This document shows, in pieces, positions 63,455 through 64,000 of a stretch of DNA of 64,000 nucleotides (position 1 is the first letter of the stretch; the number at the start of each line of letters is the position of its first letter). The stretch is from Plutella xylostella (Eukaryota > Arthropoda > Insecta > Lepidoptera > Plutellidae): the NCBI RefSeq assembly GCF_932276165.1, contig NC_063987.1, positions 8,742,001 through 8,806,000 of the forward strand, written 5' to 3'. Under the pieces are notes generated by a model that saw nothing but the letters and a program-made list of their open reading frames with translations, did not search any database and was not told the DNA's origin. A program made the translations under genes and the position numbers.

Positions 63455-64000
63455 GTAAGTATTTTTATGCTGTTCTAAGTTTGACATACTTAATTATAGT
63501 GTAAACTCCATGTAACGTCACTCGATTTAACGACAAACTCTAGCGTCGAAATAAATTGGTTTTGGTTGGTTTAGCTTTTCTTCCATTCAATGATACACTA
63601 TCTACATAGCATTTACCCACTCTCAATTTACGACAAACAGTACCTTTTAAATTGCTGATTTTAGTTAAAACTGCGCAGCTGTGTATGTTTTTCTGTCGTT
63701 TTATTGTCCTAGCCTGCAATAAACTCGCCTGTGGGCATTCCGCATACCGAACTTTCTAAGAAATTCGTTCTTTTGTTTACAAATTGGGATCGCTTGCACG
63801 TGTAGACTGATCTTGCTTGACCATGACTAATAAGTAGGGATCATGGATTGTCTACTTGTTATCATATTCTGTTGTTTATTTATTTATTCGATTCATGCAA
63901 AAGATAATAATAATACATTAAAATTAAATAAAATCAAATTAAAACTTATTATACATCAAAATAAAAACAAAAAATAATATTAAATCTAAGTCACAAAAAC
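63455..64000. other. Intron to window edge; no exon seen
   Basis: After the donor gtaagt at 63455 no further module exon is found. The previous spacing of 100-200 bp would have placed one here, so the intron is enlarged or the module order changes. The sequence is AT-rich with no recognised repeat. Confidence 0.5.

Overview
The window looks like nuclear DNA of a moth or butterfly. This is inferred from AT-rich sequence, genes with many small exons and GT-AG introns, a tRNA-derived SINE with the core seen in Lepidoptera, several short dispersed repeats typical of that order (for example the block reading ccactgctggacataggcct), and crowded hAT, BEL/Pao, LINE and Tc1 insertions. Three host genes lie head to tail on the + strand; almost everything else is transposable-element DNA.

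Layout. (1) 697-6936: BBS5, a BBSome subunit. Seven exons are visible and the N-terminus (about 20 residues) is missing; introns hold two hAT elements and a MITE-like element. (2) 7655-56086: a microcephalin/MCPH1-like BRCT protein of 11 exons whose phases join into one 560-residue frame. Its intron 4 (9258-52115, 42.9 kb) is swollen by a nested transposon cluster. (3) 56716-63454 and beyond: an unrecognised secreted protein of at least 15 exons, all phase 0-0, ending in tandemly repeated exon modules that run to the window edge.

The nest in MCPH1 intron 4. A minus-strand BEL/Pao LTR element (9423-46133, 5-bp target duplication AGGAT, LTRs about 1% different) was entered by two hAT elements (14420-18586, 18888-20991), a short retroelement (21084-21286), a Jockey-like LINE (about 10610-13295), another LINE (about 25060-42213) and a Jockey-like LINE inside its own right LTR (43182-46067). 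The LINE at 25060-42213 was entered by a Ty3/mdg4-type element with an env-like gene (25163-39901, LTRs differing at one base in 271). That element was in turn entered by a DIRS-type tyrosine-recombinase retrotransposon (27412-32712) and a Tc1 transposon with an intact DD34E transposase (37626-39272). Another hAT with its own MITE and LINE follows at 48262-51529.

The most novel features are the modular repeat gene at the right end; the repeated partial duplication of MCPH1 exons, always the 3' part with its splice donor; the DIRS element with an internal complementary region matching both of its ends; and the very young, fully ordered insertion history of the nest.
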